A DNA stretch of 40,455 nt. Source: Opitutia bacterium (GTDB taxonomy: Bacteria; Verrucomicrobiota; Verrucomicrobiia; Opitutales; Opitutaceae). The notes beneath the pieces were generated by a model. That model was given only the letters and a program-made list of their open reading frames with translations. It searched no databases and was not told the DNA's origin. Each line of letters starts with the position of its first letter. Position 1 is the first letter of the stretch. Both the position numbers and the translations under genes were made by a program. Of the stretch, positions 30,855 to 39,943 are shown in pieces. The stretch is from NCBI GenBank assembly GCA_002737275.1, contig NSIG01000014.1, positions 45,356 to 85,810 on the forward strand, read 5' to 3'.

Positions 30855-31741
30855 AAGCTCAGAGAACCCAAGGTCTGGTCTTCAGTATCGCCGCCCTTGT
30901 TCTTGCGGCGGCGTCGTTGGTCCTTGGACGTTTCGACGAGCGGATCGAATTGATTGTGGTAGCCTCGCTCATCGTTGTTCTCGGCGTGCCTCATGGCGCA
31001 CTCGACACGCTTTTCGCCCATCGGCTTTACGGAATTAGCACCCTCGGAGGCTGGCTTCGGTTTGGCGTAATCTACCTGCTTCTCGCCGGTTTGGTGGTTG
31101 GTCTGTGGCTCCTCCAACCCGCGCTGTTTCTCATCGGCTTTCTCATCATCTCAGCCGCGCATTTTTCAGGCGATCCTACGGCTGGAACTCCGTGGCCCAC
31201 CCGCACCGTCTATGGCGGCGCGATCACAATCCTGCCCGCTCTTCTCCACGCTGCGGATATCGCGCGACTCTTTGCACTCCTTGCCGGAGAAGAGTCGGCC
31301 GCGATCATAGTGCCATGGCTCAGTCTGCTCGCTTGGCCGTGGGTCGTCGGCCTAGTTCTAGCCAGTCTGCAACGCGTACGCTCGGATTGGTTGACCGCGG
31401 TGGAACTAGGCGCCGTCGGTGTGCTCGCGATCGTGGCGCCGCCTCTCATCTCCTTCGTCGTCTTTTTCTGCGGCATGCATAGCGCCCGGCACATCCTTAG
31501 GTCGATGGACTATTCCGACCGGTCCTCCCTCTACCGACTCCTCGCCGCCGCCCTTTTACCGATGCTGGGAGTTTTGGGTGGGTCGGCTCTCGCTTGGTAT
31601 TTTCTTCGTGAGATTTCACTCGATGCCAAAATTATCCAGTTGGTCTTCGTTGGACTCGCCGCTTTGACGGTCCCGCACATGGCTTTGGTGGAACAAGTCC
31701 GGCTTTCCGGATGGAAAAAACCAACTACCACCCACCTTTAA
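30851..31741 (+). CDS. blh: Beta-carotene 15,15'-dioxygenase, Brp/Blh family
   Basis: Blh cleaves beta-carotene symmetrically into two retinal molecules, supplying the rhodopsin chromophore. The 296-residue membrane protein has about eight hydrophobic spans and the conserved iron-binding histidine motifs in order: GVPHGALDT (His48), IISAAHFSGDP, FCGMHSARHILRS and LTVPHMALVEQ. Length is normal for the family. It begins with ATG in a four-base overlap with crtY and ends the operon. About 290 bases without a clear gene or terminator follow. Its presence closes the pathway from GGPP to retinal within this cassette. Confidence 0.95.
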   Translation: MKAQRTQGLVFSIAALVLAAASLVLGRFDERIELIVVASLIVVLGVPHGALDTLFAHRLYGISTLGGWLRFGVIYLLLAGLVVGLWLLQPALFLIGFLIISAAHFSGDPTAGTPWPTRTVYGGAITILPALLHAADIARLFALLAGEESAAIIVPWLSLLAWPWVVGLVLASLQRVRSDWLTAVELGAVGVLAIVAPPLISFVVFFCGMHSARHILRSMDYSDRSSLYRLLAAALLPMLGVLGGSALAWYFLREISLDAKIIQLVFVGLAALTVPHMALVEQVRLSGWKKPTTTHL

Positions 31742-32034
31742 TTATATCCAAACGACGAAGTTGGGGCAGCGTTTGCCGCAGAGCAGATGTTCGAGGCAAA
31801 AAGCTGAACTGAGAAACGAGCCGCCGGCTTGGGGTCCTTCGCCACGAGAAGGAGATTTTTTGGCCAACGGGAGATCTCGAAACCTCGTCACGGGCGCCAG
31901 TCTCAAAACAGCTCAGAGGCGCGCGAGATGGATTTCTTACCTCGGGGTAATCCTGTCGGCCCAAACGCCAACTGGACACCTCTCCGGTCTTAATGGGCAT
32001 TTCGAAAATCACCGCCCCTGACTTTTTTAAAGGC
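31742..32034. other. Intergenic region after blh, no gene recognised
   Basis: About 290 bases separate blh from the convergent PHP gene. Short open frames on both strands have biased, unfamiliar translations. No strong terminator hairpin with T-run was found on the plus strand. This is the right boundary of the phototrophy cassette, with no visible integrase site or tRNA. Confidence 0.4.
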
Positions 32035-33381
32035 CTATCTCATCGCCCTCACCACGGGCTGCGTCCACGCCGTTTCAAACTCGTTGGCTACACTGCCGTT
32101 CACTTTCGCCTGCGAGGAAATCACCCGGGCGCGCACGTAAATCTCGTCGCCGCGCAACGTGTAGCTCGCCGTCGACCCCTTAACTTCGGCCAACACCGCG
32201 CCCACGTCTTTGCTGTAGCGGCGGTGCGGCAGGGTCCTCGCCGCCGAGGCATCGCCGGTGCGCGGCGGCAGCAATTGGCTCGACGGATCGTAGCCTCGGC
32301 GTGTGCCGATGAACTGCGTTACGTAGGTCACGCCGGGATCCGCTTGGATTTCCAACCCTAGCGTCGTCGCCGTCCGGGTCACTTCTTTCAGCGTCACGCC
32401 CGACGTCGCGTAAAAATCTCCCGCTTCCATGGCCAAAATAATCGACTCCGGCGTGAGGTGGCGTGCCCGCACCATCACCCAGCCGCGGCCCGAATTGCTC
32501 TTCCCGAGCATTTGCTCGTGGTAGTGGTGCGAGTCATCGACGCCGATGCCATACATCACGTCGAGCTTGAGCTCGGCGAGCCGGCGCGTGAGCACCACGT
32601 CCCAAATCTCTTCGTTGCTCAGGTGCGCGACGTCGCCGGCATTATGAACTCCCGGATGGCCGTTATAAACTTCGAAGAATTTCTCGTGGTGCACCTGCAT
32701 CAATTCCTCCGCGGTTACCCCCCAAATAAAATTCGGGTGATTTAGATGCGGGAACATCGGCTGCCCCGTTTCCTCCCGCTGCACTCGCACGGCTTCGGCC
32801 GTGCGTTGCATGATTTCGAGCGCATTATCCGCCGCGACCGGCGCAACGAGGGTGCGCGGATTTATGAGATTCATGTGCACCGGCCCGCCTTGCGCCGGCG
32901 TCGTGGCCGTTGCCGGGCGCTTCCAATTTGCAGTCACCTCAAGACCCGGAATCATCAGAAACCGCCCCGGCTCCTCGAAGAGTGTACGATATTCGGTGAG
33001 CGGCTTGAGCCGCACTTCCTGCGTGCCCGCCGCCTCGCGTTGCTCGACCCAGTCGGCGCCGAAGCGCGCGACGTAGTTTTCCAATACGACCCCGCCGCCG
33101 CGCTGCACCACTTTGCCCGCCACGACCGCCGGGGGCTTGATCGCGAACCACCGCTGGCCCTCCGCCATGATGTTGTGATCCGACATCGCGAGGAAGTGAT
33201 AGCCAGCGCGTTTATACCAATCGGTGATCATTTCCGGGTAATCGTCGCCGTCGCTCCAGAGCGAGTGGGTGTGCAAATTGCCCTTGAACCAACGCGGTCC
33301 CGATTCGGCGGCGGGCAACGGAGTCATCGCTCCACCGACTCCGATCGCGCCGCAAAGCAGGAAAAGCCCGAGAGTTTTCAT
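32035..33381 (-). CDS. Exported PHP-domain phosphoesterase-like protein
   Basis: The 448-residue protein has a signal peptide (MKTLGLFLLCGAIGVGGAMT, cut near AAES) and a PHP-type metal site: FKGNLHTHSLWSDGDDYPEM, FLAMSDHNIMAEG, MIPGLEVTANW, FPHLNHPNFIWGV and YGIGVDDSHHYHE. These correspond to the HxH, Asp-His, Glu, His and Asp-x-His ligands of the family. The C-terminal 120 residues, from SGVTLKEVTRT, form a beta-rich tail. Exported PHP proteins of this type occur near polysaccharide and sugar-phosphate genes, but the substrate is not known. The start is ATG 33379-33381; the frame upstream belongs to the PEP-CTERM remnant. It ends in TAG. Confidence 0.8.
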   Translation of the reverse strand: MKTLGLFLLCGAIGVGGAMTPLPAAESGPRWFKGNLHTHSLWSDGDDYPEMITDWYKRAGYHFLAMSDHNIMAEGQRWFAIKPPAVVAGKVVQRGGGVVLENYVARFGADWVEQREAAGTQEVRLKPLTEYRTLFEEPGRFLMIPGLEVTANWKRPATATTPAQGGPVHMNLINPRTLVAPVAADNALEIMQRTAEAVRVQREETGQPMFPHLNHPNFIWGVTAEELMQVHHEKFFEVYNGHPGVHNAGDVAHLSNEEIWDVVLTRRLAELKLDVMYGIGVDDSHHYHEQMLGKSNSGRGWVMVRARHLTPESIILAMEAGDFYATSGVTLKEVTRTATTLGLEIQADPGVTYVTQFIGTRRGYDPSSQLLPPRTGDASAARTLPHRRYSKDVGAVLAEVKGSTASYTLRGDEIYVRARVISSQAKVNGSVANEFETAWTQPVVRAMR

Positions 33382-33454
33382 CAGACAAGATTCACGAACC
33401 GATTGGCCACGCGAGTAAAGCCACCAACCGTGACAATCCGGCTGCCCGCGCGCT

Positions 33455-33779
33455 CTATCCGCGCCGCCGGCGCCACGCCGCAAGGTCCAGCACCGCCAAG
33501 CCAAAATCACGCCCACGGGCGCCGGCTCCGGAATGGCCGTGCCGGTAAACGTCCCCATCTGGCTCCAATACGGAGCGAGGCTGCTCATGGGGGATAATCC
33601 ATGCCGCTCACCGTCGCGATTGGGCCCACGTCGTTCCAAGCCGGCCCGTTGTTCGGGTCGCTCGTGCTGCCCGCCGGACGGCCAAAAACGATCAGCGCCC
33701 GAGCCGATGGCACCGCGACCGGTCCAAATCACGCGGCCAAAATGAACACCATAAACCGAAGTCTGGCCGACAAATCCAT
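33455..33779 (-). pseudogene. PEP-CTERM protein remnant: both ends kept, middle lost
   Basis: From ATG 33777-33779 a signal-like start (MDLSARLRFMVFILAA) meets TGA, then continues FGPVAVPSARALIVFGRPAG and STSDPNNGPAWNDVGPIATV to YPP and another TGA. In a shifted frame the C-terminus follows: YWSQMGTFTGTAIPEPAPVG, then VIL, and after a one-base shift GLAVLDLAAWRRRRG and TAG (33455-33457). This is a complete PEP-CTERM sorting tail: PEP motif, hydrophobic span and arginine cluster. Intact relatives are exported and anchored or released by exosortase. The core of the protein is missing, so the locus is an internally deleted, frameshifted pseudogene. Confidence 0.7.
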
Positions 33780-33869
33780 CGCAGGAATTTAGGGAGCGCT
33801 CGATGGGGACTCAGGCGCTCACCTTGATTTTGCAATGTCAGCGGCGCCGGCGGGCCGGGCGGCGGGGGG

Positions 33870-36800
33870 TTAAAACGTGCCCTTAATCCCGGCGGTCCAA
33901 AGCGAGCCGCCGTAGTCGTCGCGCTGGCGGAATTTCGCATAGACCGGCGTGTTCGGCCCATAGGTTTTCTGGTCTTCGGTGGCCCCGCCGAAATTGCGCA
34001 GGGCGACGAAAAAGCCGAGCTGGCGGGTGATAAAATATTCACCGCTGATATCGATGTAGAGACGTTTGGGGCGATAGTTGTAGGTGCCGGGCTCGATGCT
34101 GCGGCCAATGATGGCGGCGCGGCGCTGGAGACCGCGGTAGTTTTCATTGATGCGAAGATTCCACTTCGGCCGGGTGATGCTGAGGCCAAAGTTAGCGACA
34201 AAGGGATTCATATCTAGGAACTGGTCGAAGGACCGCTTCGCGCGTTGGGAGCTGGCATTCACGAAGAACCGCATCCCTCGCGCCCAGTGCGGCAGAAAGG
34301 TGAGCGGCTGCTGGTAGTCGAATTCTAGACCATGCATTCGCACGTTTTCGGGGTTATTGTAATTCGTGGAGACGTCGTACTCCGCATAGGTGTCGGGATC
34401 GAGGGCGTAGGTCGCGAGAAATTCGTCGGTGGGCCGCGCCACGGTGGTGACAAAGGCGTTTTGGTAATCGCGGATGAAGGCACCGGCGGAAACTTGGCCG
34501 CCGCCCACGAAGTAATATTCGAGGCGGGCGACGTAGCTCTCGGCTTGCCACGCTTTCAGGTTCACGTTGCCGAGGGTGATACGATTGCTCGAGCTGGGAA
34601 GATTCTCGGTGTTGGGGAGGGTCACGCCGCTGACGTAGTTGGTAAACTCCGGGCGGCCGACGGTCTGGTAGTAGGCGCCGCGCGCGATTAGATTTTCAGA
34701 AAGATTGTAGCCGAGGTTGATGCTGGGGAAGAGGCGGAGAAATTCCTTTTTTGCGGTGTAACCCCGGTCGATGAGTGTGCGTTGGAGCGCGCCGAGCGGA
34801 TCGGTGGCGCTGTTGACGATCTGGAGGGGAATGCCGTTCGGATCTTTGACGACGGTGCCGGCGGCATCGCGACGGAAGTTGCGCGTCGGATCGTTGAGCA
34901 CGCCTTGGGCGTTGATGTTGGTCTGCTCGGCGCGAAGGCCGGTGGTGAGTTTCAAGCGGTTGCTGAAAAACGCGGCATCGGCGCGGAAGTAGCCCGAGGA
35001 GATGATCTCCTGCACGCGGTTCGAGTTGTTGGTCTGGTTGGTGTAGTCGGCGTTGGCGTTGCGGGTCCAGTGGCTGGGGTTTGCGCGGTAGCTCTGCCAG
35101 AGTTGGCCGTTGTCCACGTGCTGCTGCTTGGGGAGGCCGAAGTCGGGGATGCGCGTCGAGTAGATCGCGTCCAGGAACGGGAGGGGATTGTCGTCGTTGA
35201 TCAGGCCGGCCTGGGTTGTGGGCGTGGTGCTGGCGCGGCCATCCGCGCCCACGTAGTTGTAGAGTTCGCCCGAGGTGCCCCGGCGGTCGCGGAGCACGGT
35301 GCGGAGATCGACGCCGGCCTTCAACGCGACCGGGATATCGCGCACTACGAAGTCGCGGCGGATGTTGCCGAAGGCTTGGCGGCGGGTCTCGTAGGCCTTT
35401 TGCCGGATGCTGTTGGCCGAGACGATCGAGTAGCTTTTGAGGTCGGATGGATCGACCTTATTGCCGGCGGGATCGGTCACCATGAAGCGGCCCGGGCGGA
35501 GATAAAAAATGTCGTCGAAGCGGATCGTCACGTGGGTGCGGCGCCCGATGAAACTGTTAAAAGCCCCGTCATCGATGTCCTGGTATACGATGCGCGACGT
35601 AGAGTAAGAGGCGCCAGCATCGAGCTTCCAAAGTGGGCCGTCATGGCGCCAGGTAAGCGTGGGCATGAGGGTGCGGCCGGGGCGGATGCGGCCGTTGTTC
35701 ACCAGCTCGATCTGGCCGGCGTTGATGGTGGGGCCGGTCGTGGGAAACGCGCTCTCGGTGCCGCGGGTGAACGTCGGACCCCAGTCGCCCGGGGCAACGC
35801 GGTTGATGGTTATATTCTGGGTGCGGGTGGCGAAGTGCTCGCGGAGGTAAGCATAGGAAAAACCGAAGGAGAGACGGTCGCGGGGGGCGAAACGCCAGTC
35901 CACCGTGGTCGCGAAAGAATAGCGGGTCGTGTCTTTGCCGGAGTCGCGCCACGAGTAGTTGGTCAGATAGGGTTTGTCGGGCGTGGTGTCGGGCAGTCCC
36001 GTGCTCGCCGTCGCCGCAGCGTTTGTGACGGCGGCGGCGCCGCGCCACTGGGTCGCCTGGTTGCTCTGCGGCGTATACTGCATCGAGTAGCCGGCGGAAA
36101 ACGTGAACCCGAAGTTTCGATTCACCGGCACGACCGCCGATACATCGAAGCCGGGATGAATCTTGTAAGTTTTTTCGCCCCAACCGGGACCGGGCGACTG
36201 GCGCAGAAAGGAGCGCTCGGCGTCCTTCATCAGGAAGGCGACGCTGTAGTTGTAGGACGGGCGGTTCCGCTCGAACGCGCTGCGCGGCACGAAATTCACC
36301 GAGCCGGCGAGGGCGGAGCCGGGTTGCTCGGGCGTGGGCGAGCGGTTCACCTCGACGCGCGAGACGCTATTGATGGAAACTTGGTCGAGCTCGACGGCCC
36401 GGGTGGTGCCGCCGCCGGCGGCGCTGGCCATATCAAAACCACCCATGGAAATCGGGACGTTGCCGGCCGGCACGCCACTGATGGAGAACCGTCGGGCATC
36501 ACCGCCGGTGTAGTCGCTTGTGATGCCGGGGAGAAACTTCATGAACTCACCCACGCTGCCGTCGGCAATGGTGCCGAATTCGTCGGCCGAGACGACGTTC
36601 GTGATGTTCTTCGCGAAGCGCTGCTCGTTGATCGCCAGCGAAGCCGCATCCAGCTCTTTCGACGAAGTGACGTTAAAAGCGTCGAGCTTGATCGTGTCGC
36701 CCACGGCGTTCCCCCTTGCCGACGGAGTCTCGCCGGTGAACGCGACGTCGCGTTGCACGGTCTGATTAGGGCTAACGGTCAACGCCTCGGTGAGAACGCC

Positions 36801-37061
36801 GCGCCCCGTGTAGAAAATGTTGAGGGTGACTTTCCCCACTGGGACCTCCGTGAGGCGATATTGGCCGATGGCGTCGGTAAACGTTTCCTGGTTTGAACCC
36901 GCGATGGCAACCCGGGCTTTCTCGAGATACTGGCCGCGGCGCGCATCGAACACGCGCCCTTCAATTGCGCCGGAGGCGGTAACCTGCGCGCCAGCCAAGC
37001 AGGCTGACGCCAGCGCGAAAAACAGGCCCAAGGCCCAGTGGAATAGGAATGCAGTTTTCAT
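33870..37061 (-). CDS. TonB-dependent receptor with CarboxypepD_reg-like N-terminus
   Basis: The 1063-residue outer-membrane receptor has a signal peptide (MKTAFLFHWALGLFFALASA), a carboxypeptidase-regulatory-like domain (GAIEGRVFDARRGQYLEKAR, about residues 31-110), a plug domain (INEQRFAKNITNVVSADEFG, then RRFSISGVPAGNVPISMGGF) and a 22-strand-type barrel ending in WTAGIKGTF with terminal phenylalanine. Such receptors import large substrates such as oligosaccharides or siderophores with TonB energy. The substrate is not readable. It is divergent from a sugar isomerase-like gene and an oxidoreductase, and lies beside a secreted PHP protein, which favours a carbohydrate-derived ligand. Start is ATG 37059-37061. 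Confidence 0.93.
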   Translation of the reverse strand: MKTAFLFHWALGLFFALASACLAGAQVTASGAIEGRVFDARRGQYLEKARVAIAGSNQETFTDAIGQYRLTEVPVGKVTLNIFYTGRGVLTEALTVSPNQTVQRDVAFTGETPSARGNAVGDTIKLDAFNVTSSKELDAASLAINEQRFAKNITNVVSADEFGTIADGSVGEFMKFLPGITSDYTGGDARRFSISGVPAGNVPISMGGFDMASAAGGGTTRAVELDQVSINSVSRVEVNRSPTPEQPGSALAGSVNFVPRSAFERNRPSYNYSVAFLMKDAERSFLRQSPGPGWGEKTYKIHPGFDVSAVVPVNRNFGFTFSAGYSMQYTPQSNQATQWRGAAAVTNAAATASTGLPDTTPDKPYLTNYSWRDSGKDTTRYSFATTVDWRFAPRDRLSFGFSYAYLREHFATRTQNITINRVAPGDWGPTFTRGTESAFPTTGPTINAGQIELVNNGRIRPGRTLMPTLTWRHDGPLWKLDAGASYSTSRIVYQDIDDGAFNSFIGRRTHVTIRFDDIFYLRPGRFMVTDPAGNKVDPSDLKSYSIVSANSIRQKAYETRRQAFGNIRRDFVVRDIPVALKAGVDLRTVLRDRRGTSGELYNYVGADGRASTTPTTQAGLINDDNPLPFLDAIYSTRIPDFGLPKQQHVDNGQLWQSYRANPSHWTRNANADYTNQTNNSNRVQEIISSGYFRADAAFFSNRLKLTTGLRAEQTNINAQGVLNDPTRNFRRDAAGTVVKDPNGIPLQIVNSATDPLGALQRTLIDRGYTAKKEFLRLFPSINLGYNLSENLIARGAYYQTVGRPEFTNYVSGVTLPNTENLPSSSNRITLGNVNLKAWQAESYVARLEYYFVGGGQVSAGAFIRDYQNAFVTTVARPTDEFLATYALDPDTYAEYDVSTNYNNPENVRMHGLEFDYQQPLTFLPHWARGMRFFVNASSQRAKRSFDQFLDMNPFVANFGLSITRPKWNLRINENYRGLQRRAAIIGRSIEPGTYNYRPKRLYIDISGEYFITRQLGFFVALRNFGGATEDQKTYGPNTPVYAKFRQRDDYGGSLWTAGIKGTF

Positions 37062-37331
37062 GAGGGGTAGATATTGGAATCAGGTCAGTAGGCCCGGTCA
37101 GAAGGCAGCCCGATTCAGGACAAATTGGAGCGGTGCGATTCTTATCGCTGGGCAAAACGCGCCGCGACGGAAAAAACAGCTTTCCGCGCGCCGCAAGCGA
37201 GGTAATTTTTCGGCGCTCGGGTGCCGTGCCTCGGCTTGTCAAGCGGCCGGGGGTCGCCCAGCTTTCCGCTCCGCAATCGTCCGGTTGCTACCCCGTTTTC
37301 TCCCCCTCTGCGTTTAATTTTTTTTCTGCCT

Positions 37332-38414
37332 ATGCTCCGCCGCACTTTTCTAAAAAACACCGCCGTCGCCGCGACCGCCACGGCGTTCGCCGGTCCCACG
37401 TTGCTTGCTGCCGCCGCGTCGCCCGCGCCCAAACTCGCCGTCGGTCTCGATAATTACGCGCTGCGCGCCATGGGCTGGAAGGCGCCGCAACTGATCGACT
37501 ACGCCGCGTCGCTCAAGTGCGACACGCTCTTCATCTCCGACCTCGACGCGCTGGAAAGCCTCGACGATCCCGCCCTCCGCCTCGTGCGCGGGCGTGCCGA
37601 AGCCGCCGGCCTCACGCTCTACGTCGGGAGCTGGAGCATCTGTCCGACATCAAAGACGTTTAAGAAAAATTGGGGCACCGCCGAGGAGCATCTCCGCCTC
37701 GGCCTGCGCGTCGCAAAAACTCTCGGCTCGCCGATCTTTCGCGCCGTCCTCGGCAACATGGAAGACCGCAAATCCGAGGGCGGTATCCAAGCCCGCATCG
37801 CGGATACGGTCGCCGTGCTCAAGGCTTGCCGCGCCGACGCGCTCAAAGCTGGTTTGAAAATCGCCATCGAGAACCACGGCGGTGATTTGCACTCGTGGGA
37901 GTGTCGCCAACTCATCGAGGCCGCCGGCACCGATTTTGTCGGCTGCAACTTCGACTCCGGCAACGCCGCCTGGACCCTCGAAGATCCAATGGACGCCTTC
38001 GAGACCCTCGGTCCTGTCACGATCTGCTCCAGTCTCCGCGACCAACAGATCTGGTCCACTCCGGAAGGTGCCGCCGTGCAATGGACCGCCACTGGCGACG
38101 GTCTCATGGATTGGAAAGCGCTCGCCGCCCGCTGGGCCCAACTTTGCCCCCACGTTCCGATCATGATCGAGACGATCTCCGGCGCCCAGCGCGCCTTCCC
38201 CTACCAGCAACCGGGCTTCTGGAAATTCTACGATCGCCGTCCGGAAAAACTCGCGAAATTCGAAGCCCTCGCTGCCCGCGGTCGCCCGCTCACCGCCTTC
38301 AAGGCCCCCGCCGGCCCCGAAGGAAGAACCGTCACCCAAGATTTCCAAAAAGCCGAAATCTCGAAATCCATCGCCTTCCTCCGCCGCGAAATCGGCCTCG
38401 GACTCCGCTCCTAA
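37332..38414 (+). CDS. Tat-exported sugar phosphate isomerase/epimerase-like TIM-barrel protein
   Basis: The 360-residue protein starts with a twin-arginine signal (MLRRTFLKNTAVAATATAFA, RRTFLK) followed by an AP-endonuclease-2 type TIM barrel: LAVGLDNYALRAMGW, DTLFISDLDALE, GLKIAIENHGGDLHSWECRQ with metal-ligand Glu and His, NFDSGNAAWTLEDPMDAFET, and IMIETISGAQRAFPY. The family isomerises or epimerises sugars. Export by Tat suggests a cofactor- or metal-loaded periplasmic enzyme acting on imported sugars. It is about 100 bases upstream of the Gfo/Idh/MocA gene on the same strand, with a palindromic repeat between. Start ATG 37332 places the twin arginines at positions 3-4. Confidence 0.87.
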   Translation: MLRRTFLKNTAVAATATAFAGPTLLAAAASPAPKLAVGLDNYALRAMGWKAPQLIDYAASLKCDTLFISDLDALESLDDPALRLVRGRAEAAGLTLYVGSWSICPTSKTFKKNWGTAEEHLRLGLRVAKTLGSPIFRAVLGNMEDRKSEGGIQARIADTVAVLKACRADALKAGLKIAIENHGGDLHSWECRQLIEAAGTDFVGCNFDSGNAAWTLEDPMDAFETLGPVTICSSLRDQQIWSTPEGAAVQWTATGDGLMDWKALAARWAQLCPHVPIMIETISGAQRAFPYQQPGFWKFYDRRPEKLAKFEALAARGRPLTAFKAPAGPEGRTVTQDFQKAEISKSIAFLRREIGLGLRS

Positions 38415-38427
38415 AGAACCCACCATT

Positions 38428-38471
38428 GGACGCGAAGGAACACGAATTCGAACTGATTCCGGTTCGCGTCC
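38428..38471. repeat. Palindromic repeat between the two Tat-exported sugar enzymes
   Basis: GGACGCGAA (38428-38436) pairs exactly with TTCGCGTCC (38463-38471), with GGAA/TTCC just inside. The sequence continues ATTCGCCTCCATTCGTGGTT, with ATTCG repeated. It looks like one of the dispersed intergenic repeats of this chromosome. Confidence 0.65.
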
Positions 38472-38517
38472 ATTCGCCTCCATTCGTGGTTAAAAAATTC
38501 TCCCCGCCCCCAAAAAA

Positions 38518-39888
38518 ATGAATCGCCGCTCCTTCCTCCACACCTCCGCCGCCGCGACCGCCGTCGCCGCGTTTCCTTTTTCCCTCCGCGCCCAACCCAA
38601 ATCCGGCGGCCCCCGCTTCCGCACCGCGCTCATCGGCTGCGGGTGGTGGGGCAACAATATCCTCCGCGAAGCGATGGCCAGCGGCTCCTGTGAAGTCGTC
38701 GCCCTCTGCGACGTCGATTCACGCCAATACGAAGCCACCCTTAAGAACGTCGCTGCCGGCACCGGCGATACGCCGAAGCATTTTAAGGATTACCGCGAAC
38801 TCCTCGCCGCCGCCAAGCCCGAGATTGTCATCGTCGGCACGCCCGACCACTGGCACGCGCTGCCGATGATCGCCGCCGTCAAAGGCGGCGCCCACGTTTA
38901 CGTGGAAAAGCCCATCGGGCACACCGTGATGGAGGGCCGCGCGATGGTGAACGCCGCGCGCGCCACCGGCCGCGTCGTCCAGGTCGGCACGCACCGCCGC
39001 ATTTCCCCGCACAACATCAGCGGCCGCGACTTCATCCGCTCCGGCCAAGTCGGCGACATCGGCATGGTCCGCTGCTTCGTCAACTACGGCGGCGGCGGCC
39101 CCGAAAAGCCGCTCCCCACCGTCGACGTCCCGAAGGAGCTCGACTGGGACATGTGGTGCGGACCCGCCCCGCTCCGTCCGTTCAACGGCGGCGATCCGCG
39201 AACCCCCGCCGTCGGCGCCGGCAACCGCGGCATCCACCCCCGCGGTTTCCGTAACTACCTCGACTACGCCAACGGTACGCTCGGCGATTGGGGTATCCAT
39301 TGGCTCGACCAAGTCCTCTGGGTCACCGGCGAAAAGTATCCGAAACGCATCTTCTCCAGCGGCGGCCGCCCCATCGCCGGCGCGCCCGTTTTCACGGCCC
39401 AGGAGCAGACCACGGACGCCCCCGACCACCAACTCGCCACCTACGCGTTTGAAAAATTCAACGTGCAATGGGAGCACCGCCGTTTCGGGGCCAACAACAC
39501 CGACAAAGGCGAAAACGTCGGCTGCTATTTCTACGGCACGAAAGGCATCCTCCACATGGGCTGGCAAAAAGGTTGGACGTTTTACCCGACTGATTCAAAA
39601 GCCCCGCCGATCACCGAAGCCGCCCAGCTCAACTCGCCCGATTCGCAAAACATCAAGGAACTCTGGGCCGATTTCCTCACCGCCATCCGCAGCGATGGAA
39701 AAATCAAAGCCGTGTGCGACATCGGCGAGGTCCACTTGGCGAGCAACATGGCGCTCCTCGGTATGGTCTCGATGAAACTCGGCCGCAGCCTCGACTGGGA
39801 CGGTGCCACCGAGCGCGTCCTCAACGACGAAGCCGCCAACAAACTCCTCCGCCGCGACTACCGCAAAGGCTACGATTACCCGACCTAA
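38518..39888 (+). CDS. Tat-exported Gfo/Idh/MocA-family oxidoreductase
   Basis: The 456-residue protein has a twin-arginine signal (MNRRSFLHTSAAATAVAAFP), a nucleotide-binding domain (RTALIGCGWWGNNILREAMA, VVALCDVDSRQ, IVIVGTPDHWHALPMIAAVK), the family signature HVYVEKPIGHTVMEGRAMVN, then GTHRRISPHN and the C-terminal half with LDYANGTLGDWGIHWLDQVL. These enzymes use bound NAD(P) to oxidise or reduce sugars and inositols; Tat export fits folding with cofactor in the cytoplasm. Exported Bacteroidota/Verrucomicrobiota members include glycosidases using an NAD mechanism, so hydrolysis is also possible. It follows the TIM-barrel gene and probably acts in the same sugar pathway. Confidence 0.9.
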   Translation: MNRRSFLHTSAAATAVAAFPFSLRAQPKSGGPRFRTALIGCGWWGNNILREAMASGSCEVVALCDVDSRQYEATLKNVAAGTGDTPKHFKDYRELLAAAKPEIVIVGTPDHWHALPMIAAVKGGAHVYVEKPIGHTVMEGRAMVNAARATGRVVQVGTHRRISPHNISGRDFIRSGQVGDIGMVRCFVNYGGGGPEKPLPTVDVPKELDWDMWCGPAPLRPFNGGDPRTPAVGAGNRGIHPRGFRNYLDYANGTLGDWGIHWLDQVLWVTGEKYPKRIFSSGGRPIAGAPVFTAQEQTTDAPDHQLATYAFEKFNVQWEHRRFGANNTDKGENVGCYFYGTKGILHMGWQKGWTFYPTDSKAPPITEAAQLNSPDSQNIKELWADFLTAIRSDGKIKAVCDIGEVHLASNMALLGMVSMKLGRSLDWDGATERVLNDEAANKLLRRDYRKGYDYPT

Positions 39889-39891
39889 AAA

Positions 39892-39917
39892 GTAGGGCGT
39901 GGTCTCCGACCCGCCCT
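39892..39917. repeat. Palindromic repeat between convergent genes, related to the recA terminator
   Basis: GTAGGGCGTGGTC-TCC-GACCCGCCC forms a stem with one bulge and matches the recA terminator palindrome at 2284-2308 in layout (GTAGGGC, GGTCTCCGACC, GCCC). It lies between the oxidoreductase and the convergent VCBS-type gene but lacks a T-run. Confidence 0.65.
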
Positions 39918-39943
39918 CCGCGCCTGAGCCCTCGTCGCCGCGC

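Noticed and set aside
31725-32021. Small open frames on both strands after blh
   Set aside because: Unfamiliar, biased translations without a convincing start; no support as genes.
34782-36896. Plus-strand frame of 704 codons opposite the TonB receptor
   Set aside because: The minus-strand receptor has signal peptide, plug and barrel features; the opposite frame is composition-driven.
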